Under the pieces are notes generated by a model. The model was not told the origin of the DNA. It saw only the letters and a list, made by a program, of their open reading frames with translations, and did no database searches. The translations under genes and the position numbers were made by a program. 64,000 nt of DNA from Holophagales bacterium (lineage in GTDB: Bacteria; Acidobacteriota; Thermoanaerobaculia; Multivoradales; Multivoraceae). Within the stretch, counting starts at the first letter, position 1. Every line of letters starts with the position of its first letter. This document shows positions 53,730-62,291 of the stretch, one piece after another. The stretch is taken from assembly GCA_009843505.1 (NCBI GenBank), contig VYDI01000034.1:248001-312000 (forward strand). Direction: 5' to 3'.

Positions 53730-54956
53730 ATGTCCCTGCGCCGGGCGATCTTCTGGATCCATCTGGCGGTCGGCGTCGCCGCCGCCGTCGTTGTCCTCAT
53801 GCTGGCGGTGACCGGCGTGATCCTCACCTACGAGGCGCAGCTCAACCAGTGGGCGCTGCGCGACTATCGCGCCGACCCGCCCTCCCCGGGCGTCGCGCCG
53901 CTCGGGCTCGACGACCTGATCGCGCGCGCCTCCGCCGGGACGCCCGCCGGTCTCGTCACTTCTGCTGCGTTGCACAGGGATCCGCTTGAGCCAGCGGTCG
54001 TCGGGCTCGACGATGGAGCCACCGTCTATGTCGACCGATTCACCGGCGAGCGGCTGGGCAACGGCGACACGCGGACGCGACGCTTCCTCCAGAACGTCAT
54101 GTACTGGCACCGGTGGTTCGCCCTCGACGGGGAACACCGGATCATCGGTCGGACGGTGGTGGCAATCGCCAACCTCGGGTTCCTGTTCCTGCTCGTCAGC
54201 GGTGTCTACCTCTGGTGGCCGTCGACCCGCAGCCGCGCCGCCTGGAAACACGGCCTGTGGTTTCGCCCCGGCCTCAGGGGACGGGCGCGCGATTTCAACT
54301 GGCACAAGGTGATCGGCTTCTGGTCGGTCGTTCCGCTCGTCGTCATCGTCTTCAGCGGGGCCACCATCTCGTATCAATGGGCCGCCGACCTCGTCCATCG
54401 GCTGGCTGGCGACACGCCACCGTTTCAGCAGTCGCCGCGCCCGCAGTCGGACGCGCGGGAGACCCCATCCGTCGCGCCGGACCCGGCGACCTCCTCCCCG
54501 GCTACGCCCGGGGTGTTCGCGCGTGAGCTCGAATCGATCACGGGCAGGTCATCGTTTATCGAGCTGCAGGCACTGGCCGCGAAGGCCGGCGCCGAGACGC
54601 CCGGATGGCGGACGCTCACGATCGACCTTTCCGAGTCGATTCACGATCCCGTCGTGGTCACGGTCGACCGCGGGACGGGCCGCCAGCCGTCGAAGCGCGA
54701 GGACCTGCTGTTCGACCGGGCGACAGGCGAGCTGGTCGGGCGCGCCGGCTATCCGACCTTCACGCGCGGCTTCAAGATTCGCCGTTGGTTGCGATTTGCC
54801 CACACCGGCGAGGTGTATGGCGTGGTCGGACAGACGATCGCAGGCGTCGTGTCCCTCGGCGTCGCTGTCCTGGTCTGGACCGGTCTCGCGATGAGCTGGC
54901 GCCGTTTCTTCGGCCGCGCCGGCCCGCCGGCTCAGGCACCGCGGAGGCGGACTTAG
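53730..54956 (+). CDS. PepSY-associated transmembrane protein (PiuB-like)
   Basis: 408 residues with four membrane segments: N-terminal (IFWIHLAVGVAAAVVVLMLAV), TVVAIANLGFLFLLVSGVYLWW, VIGFWSVVPLVVIVFSGATI and VVGQTIAGVVSLGVAVLVWTG. Histidines that often bind heme or metal in this family are H11, the MYWHRWF His, the FNWHKVIGFW His and the RFAHTGEVYG His. A periplasmic PepSY-like region lies between helices 3 and 4. Such proteins serve in siderophore/iron reduction or uptake. It is 25 nt after the acidic-repeat lipoprotein. Confidence 0.85.
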   Translation: MSLRRAIFWIHLAVGVAAAVVVLMLAVTGVILTYEAQLNQWALRDYRADPPSPGVAPLGLDDLIARASAGTPAGLVTSAALHRDPLEPAVVGLDDGATVYVDRFTGERLGNGDTRTRRFLQNVMYWHRWFALDGEHRIIGRTVVAIANLGFLFLLVSGVYLWWPSTRSRAAWKHGLWFRPGLRGRARDFNWHKVIGFWSVVPLVVIVFSGATISYQWAADLVHRLAGDTPPFQQSPRPQSDARETPSVAPDPATSSPATPGVFARELESITGRSSFIELQALAAKAGAETPGWRTLTIDLSESIHDPVVVTVDRGTGRQPSKREDLLFDRATGELVGRAGYPTFTRGFKIRRWLRFAHTGEVYGVVGQTIAGVVSLGVAVLVWTGLAMSWRRFFGRAGPPAQAPRRRT

Positions 54957-54960
54957 AAGC

Positions 54961-56064
54961 CTACTCGGCGCCGGTGCTGGCGCCGCTCAGGGCCTCCGAC
55001 TCGAGGAGACGAGCGCCGCGGAGGGTGCCGCCCATCGAGTAGTTGCCTTCGTGGCAGGCGTACTCGTAGACGAGGCCGTCAGCGGCCTTCCACAGATACT
55101 CGCCGGTCCACGGAGCGGTCCAGACCGTGTCGTCCTCGACGGTGAAGTTGTAGATGACGTTGCCATCGTGCTGCACGGAGAAGCGCTCGACGACGTGGGT
55201 GTTCTCGGAACCGCCGCGGAATCCGCGGCCGCCGACACGGAAGTTCGTCGTGTCGACGACGAGGGTGTCGCCTTCCCACCAGCCGATCGAGTCGCCGAGC
55301 CACTTGGTGACCTCGGGGCCCGGATGCTCGGAGTTGAGGCGGACGATGCGGGCGTCATGGATCATCTCTAGAAGGATGACGACGTGCGTCTCGGTCTGCG
55401 CGATTCGCTTGTAGTTGTTGTACAGGCTCGGGAGCGTCGGTGCGGCGCCGGTGAAGCCGGCGAGGCAGCGCTCGCTCGTCGGCAGCGACTCGGGGTCGTC
55501 GTAGGGGCCGGGGCCGTCGTGCTCTACCCACCAGGCGGTGCCGTCATTGGCGCGAATGATGCCGGCGAGAGCCGCCCTCAACTGCGCCTGTGCCGCCTCC
55601 GTCATGGGAGGCATCCGACCGTTCGGCGGATCGATGATGATGGAGGTCGGGATCTGGCCGTCGACCCGGTAGGTGTCGGTTCCCCGGTCGATCCAGAACA
55701 GGTTGTAGCCGCCGACGTTGCCGGCGCCGAACTCGTTGCCGCCGCCGGCGGTGTGTTCCAGACCGACCACCTTGGCGCCGCCTTCCGGCGGTGCCTCTCG
55801 ATTCGCGTCCGACCGGGCAACGGCGCCTTCCTGGATCGCGCGTTCTTCCTCAGCGATCTCCGCGGCTTCCTCGGGCGTCAGGTACGCCCGCTCGCCGAGA
55901 TGCACCGGCCGCTCGAGCGGCGTCAGAGTAGCGGCGTCGTAGGTTCCGTTCAGATCGGGCCGGCCGCTCGCCGTTCGCGGAATCCCGTCGTCCTGGGCCG
56001 CAAGGGCCGGAACAAGGACGAGAAGGAGGACGGCTGCCGACAGCAAGCTCGCGGTGCGCTTCAT
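54961..56064 (-). CDS. Exported protein of unknown function ('PDLNG' family)
   Basis: 367 residues with a signal peptide (LLSAAVLLLVLVPALAAQ). The start of the mature part, IPRTASGRPDLNGTYDAATLTPLERP, is typical of a large family of secreted proteins abundant in Acidobacteriota and some Proteobacteria. Middle and C-terminal blocks include NLFWIDRGTDTYRVDGQ, PPNGRMPPMT, SERCLAGFTGAAPTLPSLYNN, SIGWWEGDTLVVDTTNF and YEYACHEGNY. The beta-rich layout may be a barrel. Function unknown. Confidence 0.72.
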   Translation of the reverse strand: MKRTASLLSAAVLLLVLVPALAAQDDGIPRTASGRPDLNGTYDAATLTPLERPVHLGERAYLTPEEAAEIAEEERAIQEGAVARSDANREAPPEGGAKVVGLEHTAGGGNEFGAGNVGGYNLFWIDRGTDTYRVDGQIPTSIIIDPPNGRMPPMTEAAQAQLRAALAGIIRANDGTAWWVEHDGPGPYDDPESLPTSERCLAGFTGAAPTLPSLYNNYKRIAQTETHVVILLEMIHDARIVRLNSEHPGPEVTKWLGDSIGWWEGDTLVVDTTNFRVGGRGFRGGSENTHVVERFSVQHDGNVIYNFTVEDDTVWTAPWTGEYLWKAADGLVYEYACHEGNYSMGGTLRGARLLESEALSGASTGAE

Positions 56065-56132
56065 TCTCAGGACCTCCGATTCAGATTGAGATCAATGTCT
56101 CTAGTGTACGCCACACAGCGCCGAGCGGCCAC

Positions 56133-57437
56133 CTACTCAACCGAGCTCTTCGCGACCTCCGCCGCCCGGAGGACCCGCAGGAAATTGCCGCCCCAGATCT
56201 TCCGGATGTCCTCCTCGCTGTAGCCGCGCTCCAGCAGGCCGACAGTCACGCCGAGAGCTTCGCCGGCATGGTCGAAGCCCTCGACTCCGCCACCGTGGTT
56301 GAAGTCCGTGCCGATCCCGACATGGTCGACGCCGATCCGGTCGACGATGTAGTCCAGGTGGTCGAGCATGGAGTCGACGCTGCCCGGGCCGAGGAGGTCG
56401 CTGATCGACTGCGTGAAGGCGGACCTGGCAGCCGGATCGTCGATCTCCCAGTACAGCTCGAAGGGATAGAGGTAGTCCTCCAGGACGCCGGCCTCGCGCC
56501 GCGCCTCGCGGATCGCCGCGTCCAGCGCAGCATCGTTCGAATCGTAGAGGTAGCCCCGGAACGGACAGACGTGGATCACGCCGCCGATCGCACCGATGCC
56601 GTCGATCTCCTCGTCGCTCAGGTTGCGACTGACGTCGGTGAGTTGCCTTGCGTTGGAGTGACTCGCGATGACCGGCACTGTCGAGACCTCCAGCACCTGC
56701 AGCACCGCGTCCCGGGACAACTGGGAGACGTCGACGACTCCGCCCAGAGCGTTGATCCGCTCGATGGCCGCAACTCCAAGGTCGGACAGCCCGCCGTGCT
56801 CGGCACCTTCGTGCGTCCCCGTTGCCGCGTTGAAGACCGGCCGCGACGAGTCGGCGAAGTCGTTGTTCCCCAGATGCGTGAGCGCAAACACACGCGCGCC
56901 TTCACCGTAGAAGTCGTCCAGCGCCGCGACATCGGTGCCCAGGATCATGGCGTTCTGGAAGCCGAGAATGAGCGCCGCCTTGCCCTGCTCATGGGCAGCG
57001 ACGATCTCGTCGGCCGACCGGACAACTGTCGCGTTGTTCGCCGGGTCCGCCGCCAGCTCGAGAACGGCCACGACCTCCTCGACGGCTCTCGACCGGGCCG
57101 CGGCGTAGCCTTCCGGGGTGCGCGGTCCCGAACCGACCGCGACGGACATGACGACCGCGTCGACGCCGCCCGCGTGGAGCTTGGCCGGATCGACCTGAGA
57201 CAGTCCATCGTCGCCAACGTAGGGAGACGGCGCGTCCGGAAGCTCGGTGTCCGCATGGGCGTCGAGGACCAGCACCCGTTCATGAATGGCGCGAGCCTGT
57301 TCGAGAAGCGCCTCGGACGATGGGTCGGCGTCGACACCGTTCTCACCTGGAGGACCGGCGGCGCACCCGAGCGCCAGAGCAGCGACGAGCGCGACGGTCA
57401 GGAGTGCTCTTCGATCCACGGTTCCCCTCCCTCCCAT
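56133..57437 (-). CDS. Membrane dipeptidase (M19, renal dipeptidase-like) lipoprotein
   Basis: 434 residues from ATG 57437, sharing one base with the stop of the upstream gene (TGATG). A lipobox (ALALGC, then AAGPP) anchors it. M19 metal sites: LDAHADTEL (HxD), the two His in IASHSNARQL and VCPFRGY region, and VGIGTDFNHGGG (Asp). A TIM-barrel peptidase that cleaves dipeptides, often D-amino-acid-containing. Coupled with an MDR oxidoreductase in an operon. Confidence 0.88.
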   Translation of the reverse strand: MGGRGTVDRRALLTVALVAALALGCAAGPPGENGVDADPSSEALLEQARAIHERVLVLDAHADTELPDAPSPYVGDDGLSQVDPAKLHAGGVDAVVMSVAVGSGPRTPEGYAAARSRAVEEVVAVLELAADPANNATVVRSADEIVAAHEQGKAALILGFQNAMILGTDVAALDDFYGEGARVFALTHLGNNDFADSSRPVFNAATGTHEGAEHGGLSDLGVAAIERINALGGVVDVSQLSRDAVLQVLEVSTVPVIASHSNARQLTDVSRNLSDEEIDGIGAIGGVIHVCPFRGYLYDSNDAALDAAIREARREAGVLEDYLYPFELYWEIDDPAARSAFTQSISDLLGPGSVDSMLDHLDYIVDRIGVDHVGIGTDFNHGGGVEGFDHAGEALGVTVGLLERGYSEEDIRKIWGGNFLRVLRAAEVAKSSVE

Positions 57438-58450
57438 CACGACGCGACGCGCACGATCCGCGTCCCCACGTTGCCGCCGGCCAGCAGGTCGACGAACGCC
57501 TCCGGTGCTTTCTCCAGACCCTCGAAGACATCCTGCTTCGGGACCAGTTTGCCGGCCTCGACCCACTCGCGCATCCGGGTCCAGGCCTCCGGATAGCGCT
57601 TCGCGTAGTCGAAGACGAGGAAGCCCTCCATGCGAACCCGGAAGTTGATCAGGAGACCAGGGACGCCGAACGGTCCCGGCGCCGGCTTCGACGTGTCGTA
57701 CTGGGAGACGACGCCGCAGCAGACGATGCGGCCGCCGACCTTCATCCGCCGCAGCGCGCTGCCAAGGACCTCGCCGCCCGTGTTGTCGAAGTAGATGTCG
57801 ATGCGATCGGGCGTCGCCTCCTTGAAGTCGCTCCGGAAGCTCGGGCTCTTGTAGTCGACGGCGGCGTCGAAGCCGAGTTCCTCCGTGAGCAGCCGGCACT
57901 TCGCCTCGCCGCCGGCAACGCCGACGACGCGGCAGCCGACGATCTTCGCCATCTGGCCCACCAGGTGGCCGACCGAACCGGCGGCGGCCGAAACGAGCAC
58001 GGTTTGCCCTTCCTTCGGCTCGCCGACGTCGAAGAGTCCGAAGTACGCCGTCAGCCCGTTCGTGCCGTAGACACCGAGATGGTGCGCCGGATCGCCGCCG
58101 CTGCTGCCATCATCGACGACGCGCACCTTCGCCGCCGCGTGCACCGAGTAGTCCTGCCAGCCGGCCGGACAGACGACGAGCGAGCCGACAGGAACCGCAT
58201 CGTCGCTGGACGCCTCGACGCGAGCCACCGCGGTGCCGCTCATCACGATGCCCGCACGAGGCGCGCCGGCGTAGCTCGCGCTGCCCTGGAGACCGGCCCG
58301 CTGGCCGGCCCCGATCGTGATCGCCAGCGTGCGGCACAGCACTTCCCCGTCGCCCGGCGCGGGTGCCTCGACGGTCCGCAGCGCGTAGTTGCCGGGCTCG
58401 AGCCGGTCGGTCGGCAGCGAGTCGATGATGATCTGGCGGTTCTCGGTCAT
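57437..58450 (-). CDS. MDR-family NADP-dependent oxidoreductase (leukotriene B4 dehydrogenase-like)
   Basis: 337 residues. The nucleotide-binding motif AAAGSVGHLVGQMAK, GVYGTNGLTAYFGL and FDNTGGEVLGSALRRM are diagnostic of zinc-independent medium-chain reductases (PTGR/CurA group). It reduces activated alkenes or curcumin-like enones. No zinc ligands are seen. The stop overlaps the dipeptidase start by one base. Confidence 0.9.
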   Translation of the reverse strand: MTENRQIIIDSLPTDRLEPGNYALRTVEAPAPGDGEVLCRTLAITIGAGQRAGLQGSASYAGAPRAGIVMSGTAVARVEASSDDAVPVGSLVVCPAGWQDYSVHAAAKVRVVDDGSSGGDPAHHLGVYGTNGLTAYFGLFDVGEPKEGQTVLVSAAAGSVGHLVGQMAKIVGCRVVGVAGGEAKCRLLTEELGFDAAVDYKSPSFRSDFKEATPDRIDIYFDNTGGEVLGSALRRMKVGGRIVCCGVVSQYDTSKPAPGPFGVPGLLINFRVRMEGFLVFDYAKRYPEAWTRMREWVEAGKLVPKQDVFEGLEKAPEAFVDLLAGGNVGTRIVRVAS

Positions 58451-58505
58451 TGGCTGGCTCCGGGGATCGTGGGTTTCTCACCGGCCGCGCGCCGGTCGCG
58501 GCACC

Positions 58506-59105
58506 CTATCCTCCGCCGCCGTCGCCCAACCGCTTCTCGATCCGCAGCAGCGAGTCCCTGATCTCGCTCAGCAGCTCCGTCGATTCCGCGCCCGCATCAC
58601 CCTCTCCGCCTACGGCTACCCCGAGTGCGGTCGACCTTCCGCCTGCTGCCCCGACCCGCTCGCGCTGGGCCAGCACGGCCGCACGGAACTCCTCCGTCCC
58701 CTCGATGCCGACCAGCTTGATCAGACTGCCGGGACCGGACTGGCCCGCCGTCTCCACCGACAGACCGCGCAGGCCGAGCTGCCGCATGATCGGGCCGTGC
58801 GACATCGCCAGGTCCGTGATCTTGTCCAGGGGGACCGTCTTCTCCTGCCGCACCAGGACGCCCCTCGCGACGTGGAGGTTCTTCTCGGTCAGCACGCAGC
58901 GAACGCGCTCCAGGTAACGACCCGTCAGGACGTAGCCGATGGGAAACCAGAAGATGAGAAGGGGGATCCCGACGATGCTGACGGTCAGCACGAACGCGCC
59001 CGTCAGCAACCAGTAAGTGCGCACCTTCGGGTTGAAGGTCGCCTCGCGGAGGATCGGCTCCTCGCCGGTGTGCAGGTCCGGATCGGCTATGGCGACATCG
59101 GTCAT
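58506..59105 (-). CDS. Bacterial PH-domain membrane protein
   Basis: 199 residues from ATG 59105 (AGGGGAG upstream). Two membrane helices (WLLTGAFVLTVSIVGIPLLIFWFPIGYVLTG area) are followed by a bPH2 domain (RCVLTEKNLHVARGVLVRQEKTVPLDKITDLA) and a coiled C-terminal tail (ELLSEIRDSLLRIEKRL). Similar YdbS-like proteins are small cytoplasm-facing scaffolds of unknown role. The divergent gene starts 67 bp away. Confidence 0.82.
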   Translation of the reverse strand: MTDVAIADPDLHTGEEPILREATFNPKVRTYWLLTGAFVLTVSIVGIPLLIFWFPIGYVLTGRYLERVRCVLTEKNLHVARGVLVRQEKTVPLDKITDLAMSHGPIMRQLGLRGLSVETAGQSGPGSLIKLVGIEGTEEFRAAVLAQRERVGAAGGRSTALGVAVGGEGDAGAESTELLSEIRDSLLRIEKRLGDGGGG

Positions 59106-59172
59106 GAGCGGCTCCCCTGGTGTTGGGACGGTTCGTAGAATCGGGACGAAACCGACCCGGAGAATGTAGCCC

Positions 59173-60591
59173 ATGAGGAACGTTGCGCCCTTCGTCGTCA
59201 CGCTGGTCGCGTTGGCCACCGGGTTGACCACCTGGGGTTGTCGCGGCGACTCCGCTCCCTGCGGCGAGCTGACAGGTACCGAAGCGGAGGAGTGGAACCC
59301 GAGGCTCCGGGGCGACGTCGAAGCGGCCCTGGAAGCACGGCGCCGGGCTCTCGAGGCCGAACCCGACAACGACGAAGCCCGCCGTGCCTACGCCGAGGTC
59401 CTGTTCAAGCTGGGCGACATCTGGGAAGCCGACGACGTCATCGCACGCCTGGGCACAGCAGCGACGTGCCACGCGGGCGACCTGCGGCTCGCGGCCGGAA
59501 CGGCATACCTGCTGGGTGACTACGAACGGGCCGTGAGGCTGTACAAACCGCTTCTCGAACTCGCCGACAACGGCTCGGACCTCCATGCCCAGGCCCTCCG
59601 CGGACTGACCCTGGCGCACTACCAGACCAACGACTTCGCGAGGACCCGGGAGCTGCCCGCACCGGACACGGCGGAAGCGTCGGCGAGCCTGCTCACGTTC
59701 ATGAAGGCCTTCGAGGGCGAGCCGTACGCCATCGAATGGACCGGCGACGAGCGAATCGCCCACCTGCCGATGACGAACGACATCACCCAGCCCGGGGCCC
59801 TGCCCCAGGTGACCCTCGAGATCAACGGCGAGGCGGTCAACCTGATCCTCGACACGGGCGGCGACCGGCTCTACCTCGACAAGGGCATCTACGAGCGCAT
59901 CGGCCTGCCGACCCTTGCGAACCGAGAAGCCCGCTACGCCTACACAGGGGGCGAGACGGTCGAGGAACCGTTAGGCGTCGCCGCGACCGTCACGATGGGC
60001 GACGTGACGCTCTCGAACGTGCCGGTCATCGGCGCGACCTGGAAGGCCCTCGGCCAGACCTCCGACGGCGTGCTGACCACGCAGATCCTCAGGCAGTTCC
60101 TGACCACCGTCGACTACGACAACCGCCGTATCACCTTCCGCGAGCGAAGCGCCGAGACCCTTGCCGAAGTGATGGAGACCTTCGGCGACATGCCGCCCGT
60201 CGAAGTTCCCTTCTACATGACCAGCACCCACCTGATGTTCGCGAGAGGCAGCCTGAACGGCCACCCGGGAATGAACTACTTCCTGGATTCCGGCCTGGCC
60301 GCGAGCATGCCCCTCGTCATCGTCGAGGAAACCGTCGAGTTCCTCGAGCTAGAGAAGACCGAGATTGAGGGCACGCCCTACTACTGGTCGCCGATCGAGT
60401 CCCACGGTCTCGACGGTCTGCCCAGCGGATCGGCGCAAGCGCTGGGCAACGTCTTCGTCGAAAGTGACTTCTTCTGGAGTTCCGGCTTCATGGCGGACGT
60501 CCTGATCTCCCACCAGTACCTGTGGCCCAAGGGGTCGTGGACGATCGACTTCGACGAGATGAAGTACTACTTCCCGGGTGAGGGCTCGTAG
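59173..60591 (+). CDS. Exported TPR/aspartic-protease lipoprotein with two catalytic motifs
   Basis: 472 residues with a lipoprotein-type signal (ALATGLTTWGC, then RGDSAP). Two TPR-like hairpins (residues 45-175) precede a retropepsin-like region. NLILDTGGDRLYLDKG (near 225-240) is the first DTG; GMNYFLDSGLAASMPLV (near 367-383) gives a second D-S/T-G. Single-chain enzymes with two such motifs resemble pepsins rather than homodimeric retropepsins. Between them, GVLTTQILRQFLTTVDY matches the conserved beta-hairpin. Probably a periplasmic protease; activity is inferred. Confidence 0.75.
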   Translation: MRNVAPFVVTLVALATGLTTWGCRGDSAPCGELTGTEAEEWNPRLRGDVEAALEARRRALEAEPDNDEARRAYAEVLFKLGDIWEADDVIARLGTAATCHAGDLRLAAGTAYLLGDYERAVRLYKPLLELADNGSDLHAQALRGLTLAHYQTNDFARTRELPAPDTAEASASLLTFMKAFEGEPYAIEWTGDERIAHLPMTNDITQPGALPQVTLEINGEAVNLILDTGGDRLYLDKGIYERIGLPTLANREARYAYTGGETVEEPLGVAATVTMGDVTLSNVPVIGATWKALGQTSDGVLTTQILRQFLTTVDYDNRRITFRERSAETLAEVMETFGDMPPVEVPFYMTSTHLMFARGSLNGHPGMNYFLDSGLAASMPLVIVEETVEFLELEKTEIEGTPYYWSPIESHGLDGLPSGSAQALGNVFVESDFFWSSGFMADVLISHQYLWPKGSWTIDFDEMKYYFPGEGS

Positions 60592-60649
60592 AGGCCGAGC
60601 CACGCGGAATCGCATGGACCCGGGTCAGCAACCACGAGAGGAAGGAGCG

Positions 60650-61189
60650 ATGAGGCTGATTCCGCCTACGACGCACTACCTGGAAGGTGTCATGGATCTT
60701 TGTTATGCCAGGGGCATTCACTATTGCCCTCATCCGGAAGCAGGAGGCCCCAGATGCCGCACTGGGTACTACATCGGTCGCGCCATACTGCAGATTTACG
60801 CGATCGAGATGTACCTCCGGCACGCGCTGGAAGATGCGAACGTCCGCTCGAAGAGGGTAAAGCATGACCTTCACAAGCTGTTCAGGATGCTCCCCAACGA
60901 CAAGAAGGAAGCCGCTAGGGCTAGATATGCGGAGATCATGAAGCCTCACCTAGAGGGCGCGCTTTCTAGCTGGTACGTCGAGACCGGGACCATTGAGGAC
61001 TTTCTCCAGTTCCTAGGCAGGAGCCCCATAACCGACATGAGATACATCTGGGATCCGCCGTGGCGGCACCGTCGTCACGACCAGGAAGACAACATGGACC
61101 TAAAGCGCGAGACCGAACTCGGCGCGCTGCTATCCGCAGTCAGGAGTCTCTGTCCTCCGGATCACGCGCACCATCACAGCCGCCGTTGA
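60650..61189 (+). CDS. HEPN-like protein, tentative
   Basis: 179 residues from ATG 60650 (GAGAGGAAGGAG ribosome-binding site). The helical core IGRAILQIYAIEMYLRHAL and VKHDLHKLFRMLPNDKKEA resembles HEPN domains, in which HDL-x-x-LF packs against a long helix. No confident RNase R-x4-6-H motif is seen. Base composition is less GC-rich than the neighbours, consistent with transfer. Beside an orphan HicB and a broken AraC gene. A role in RNA-targeting defence or toxin-antitoxin is possible. Confidence 0.45.
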   Translation: MRLIPPTTHYLEGVMDLCYARGIHYCPHPEAGGPRCRTGYYIGRAILQIYAIEMYLRHALEDANVRSKRVKHDLHKLFRMLPNDKKEAARARYAEIMKPHLEGALSSWYVETGTIEDFLQFLGRSPITDMRYIWDPPWRHRRHDQEDNMDLKRETELGALLSAVRSLCPPDHAHHHSRR

Positions 61190-61205
61190 AGAAGGATGAG
61201 AGCGG

Positions 61206-61388
61206 TCAGTCCTCGAGGATCAGACTGATGACCTCGCGCAGATTCGCGTTGAGCTCTTCAAGAGTCTCGGCCTGACTGTGGGCCCCGGACAGACCCGGCA
61301 CGTAACCAACGTAGAAACCGGTGTCGGGACAACGTTCTACGACGGCTGTGTAGGCGGAACCTCCGCTGGCGAGTCGGCGTTTCTCCAT
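61206..61388 (-). CDS. hicB: HicB-like antitoxin, orphan
   Basis: 60 residues: YTAVVERCPDTGFYVGYVPGLSG and AETLEELNANLREVISLILED match the HicB_like RNase-H-type core. No HicA toxin follows (only 16 nt to the convergent HEPN-like gene) or precedes it (pseudogene). It lacks the usual C-terminal DNA-binding helices, so it may be a truncated or stand-alone HicB. Confidence 0.7.
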   Translation of the reverse strand: MEKRRLASGGSAYTAVVERCPDTGFYVGYVPGLSGAHSQAETLEELNANLREVISLILED

Positions 61389-61428
61389 AGGCCAAATGGT
61401 ACAACCCGGACGGCGATCCGACGACCTC

Positions 61429-61978
61429 TACCGGGTCACGGCAACGTAGAGCGACGCTTCCGACCAGTCCCCGCCGCAGCTGAACTCGACAATCATCGGT
61501 CGGGCGTCCGGCTTCCAGCCATAGCGGGGAAACCAGTCGCGAAAGTCCAGTGCCTAAGATGGTCGTAGGCGTCGTCCGCTTCGTCGTAGTGCCCCACGAC
61601 GCGGACGCAGGCAACCCGGGAGGCTGGCCGTCGCACCACGTCCAAGGGCTAGGTGCGCTCGCGCATCCGCGCCCTCAGGCCCTGGCGGTACCCGCTGGGT
61701 GAGACGCCGAACCGCGAGCGAAAAGCGCGAGTGAACGCCTCGGGCGCTCCGTAGCCCGATTCGAGCGCCACCTCCGTGACGGTCGCACCTGGCCGGCGCA
61801 ACAGCCATGCGGCCCGCTCGAGCCGCAGGCGCCGTGCGTACTGGGCCGGCGACTCCCCCACGTGCGTGACGAATAGTCGCTGCAAGTAGGCCGGGGACAG
61901 CCGGATGTGGCGGGCGAGGTCCTCAAGCCGAACCGTTTCGGCCGGATGATCCGCGATGTAGTCGATCGCCGCCTGGAC
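61429..61978 (-). pseudogene. AraC-type regulator with GyrI-like domain, broken
   Basis: An AraC HTH (VQAAIDYIADHPAETVRLED, LQRLFVTHVGESPAQYARRL, VALESGYGAPEAFTRAFRSRFG) reads to an in-frame TAG at 61649-61651. The same frame then continues into a GyrI-like start (DVVRRPASRVACVRVVGHYDEADDAYDHL), and a second frame carries its end (DFRDWFPRYGWKPDARPMIV, LYVAVTR, stop at 61429-61431). No ATG, GTG or TTG start occurs in the 30-plus codons upstream of the HTH. One stop, one frameshift and a lost start indicate a decayed gene. Confidence 0.75.
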
Positions 61979-62291
61979 GAAGAGCCAGGCGAGCAGACCG
62001 AGCAGGATCAGCGCCGAGGTCCGATCGGCGAGAAGGGAAACAAACCCCGCCGGAGATCGGCAATCGCGGATGCTGCAAGAGCCGGACGACCAGCCTGGCC
62101 CCGTCGAGTGTAGTCACCACACCTGAAGTCTGAGGCCGAGGGCACACGCGCGCCTGACCGAAGCTGCGCCCGGATCTGACCGATCTTGCGAAATGCCTGC
62201 ACTGCGCTTCGCGCCGCGCCACCTCCTGGCGGGACGATAGGATGCGCCCTTGTCTCCACGACAGGCTTCAGGGATCGAGGGAGGAACGCGG

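Noticed and set aside
57438..57899. N-terminal extension of the M19 dipeptidase
   Set aside because: Lies antisense-free but inside the MDR oxidoreductase gene in another frame; ATG 57437 with lipobox explains the protein.
61278..61568. 96-codon plus-strand frame in the accessory patch
   Set aside because: Antisense to HicB and to the GyrI remnant; no domain resemblance.
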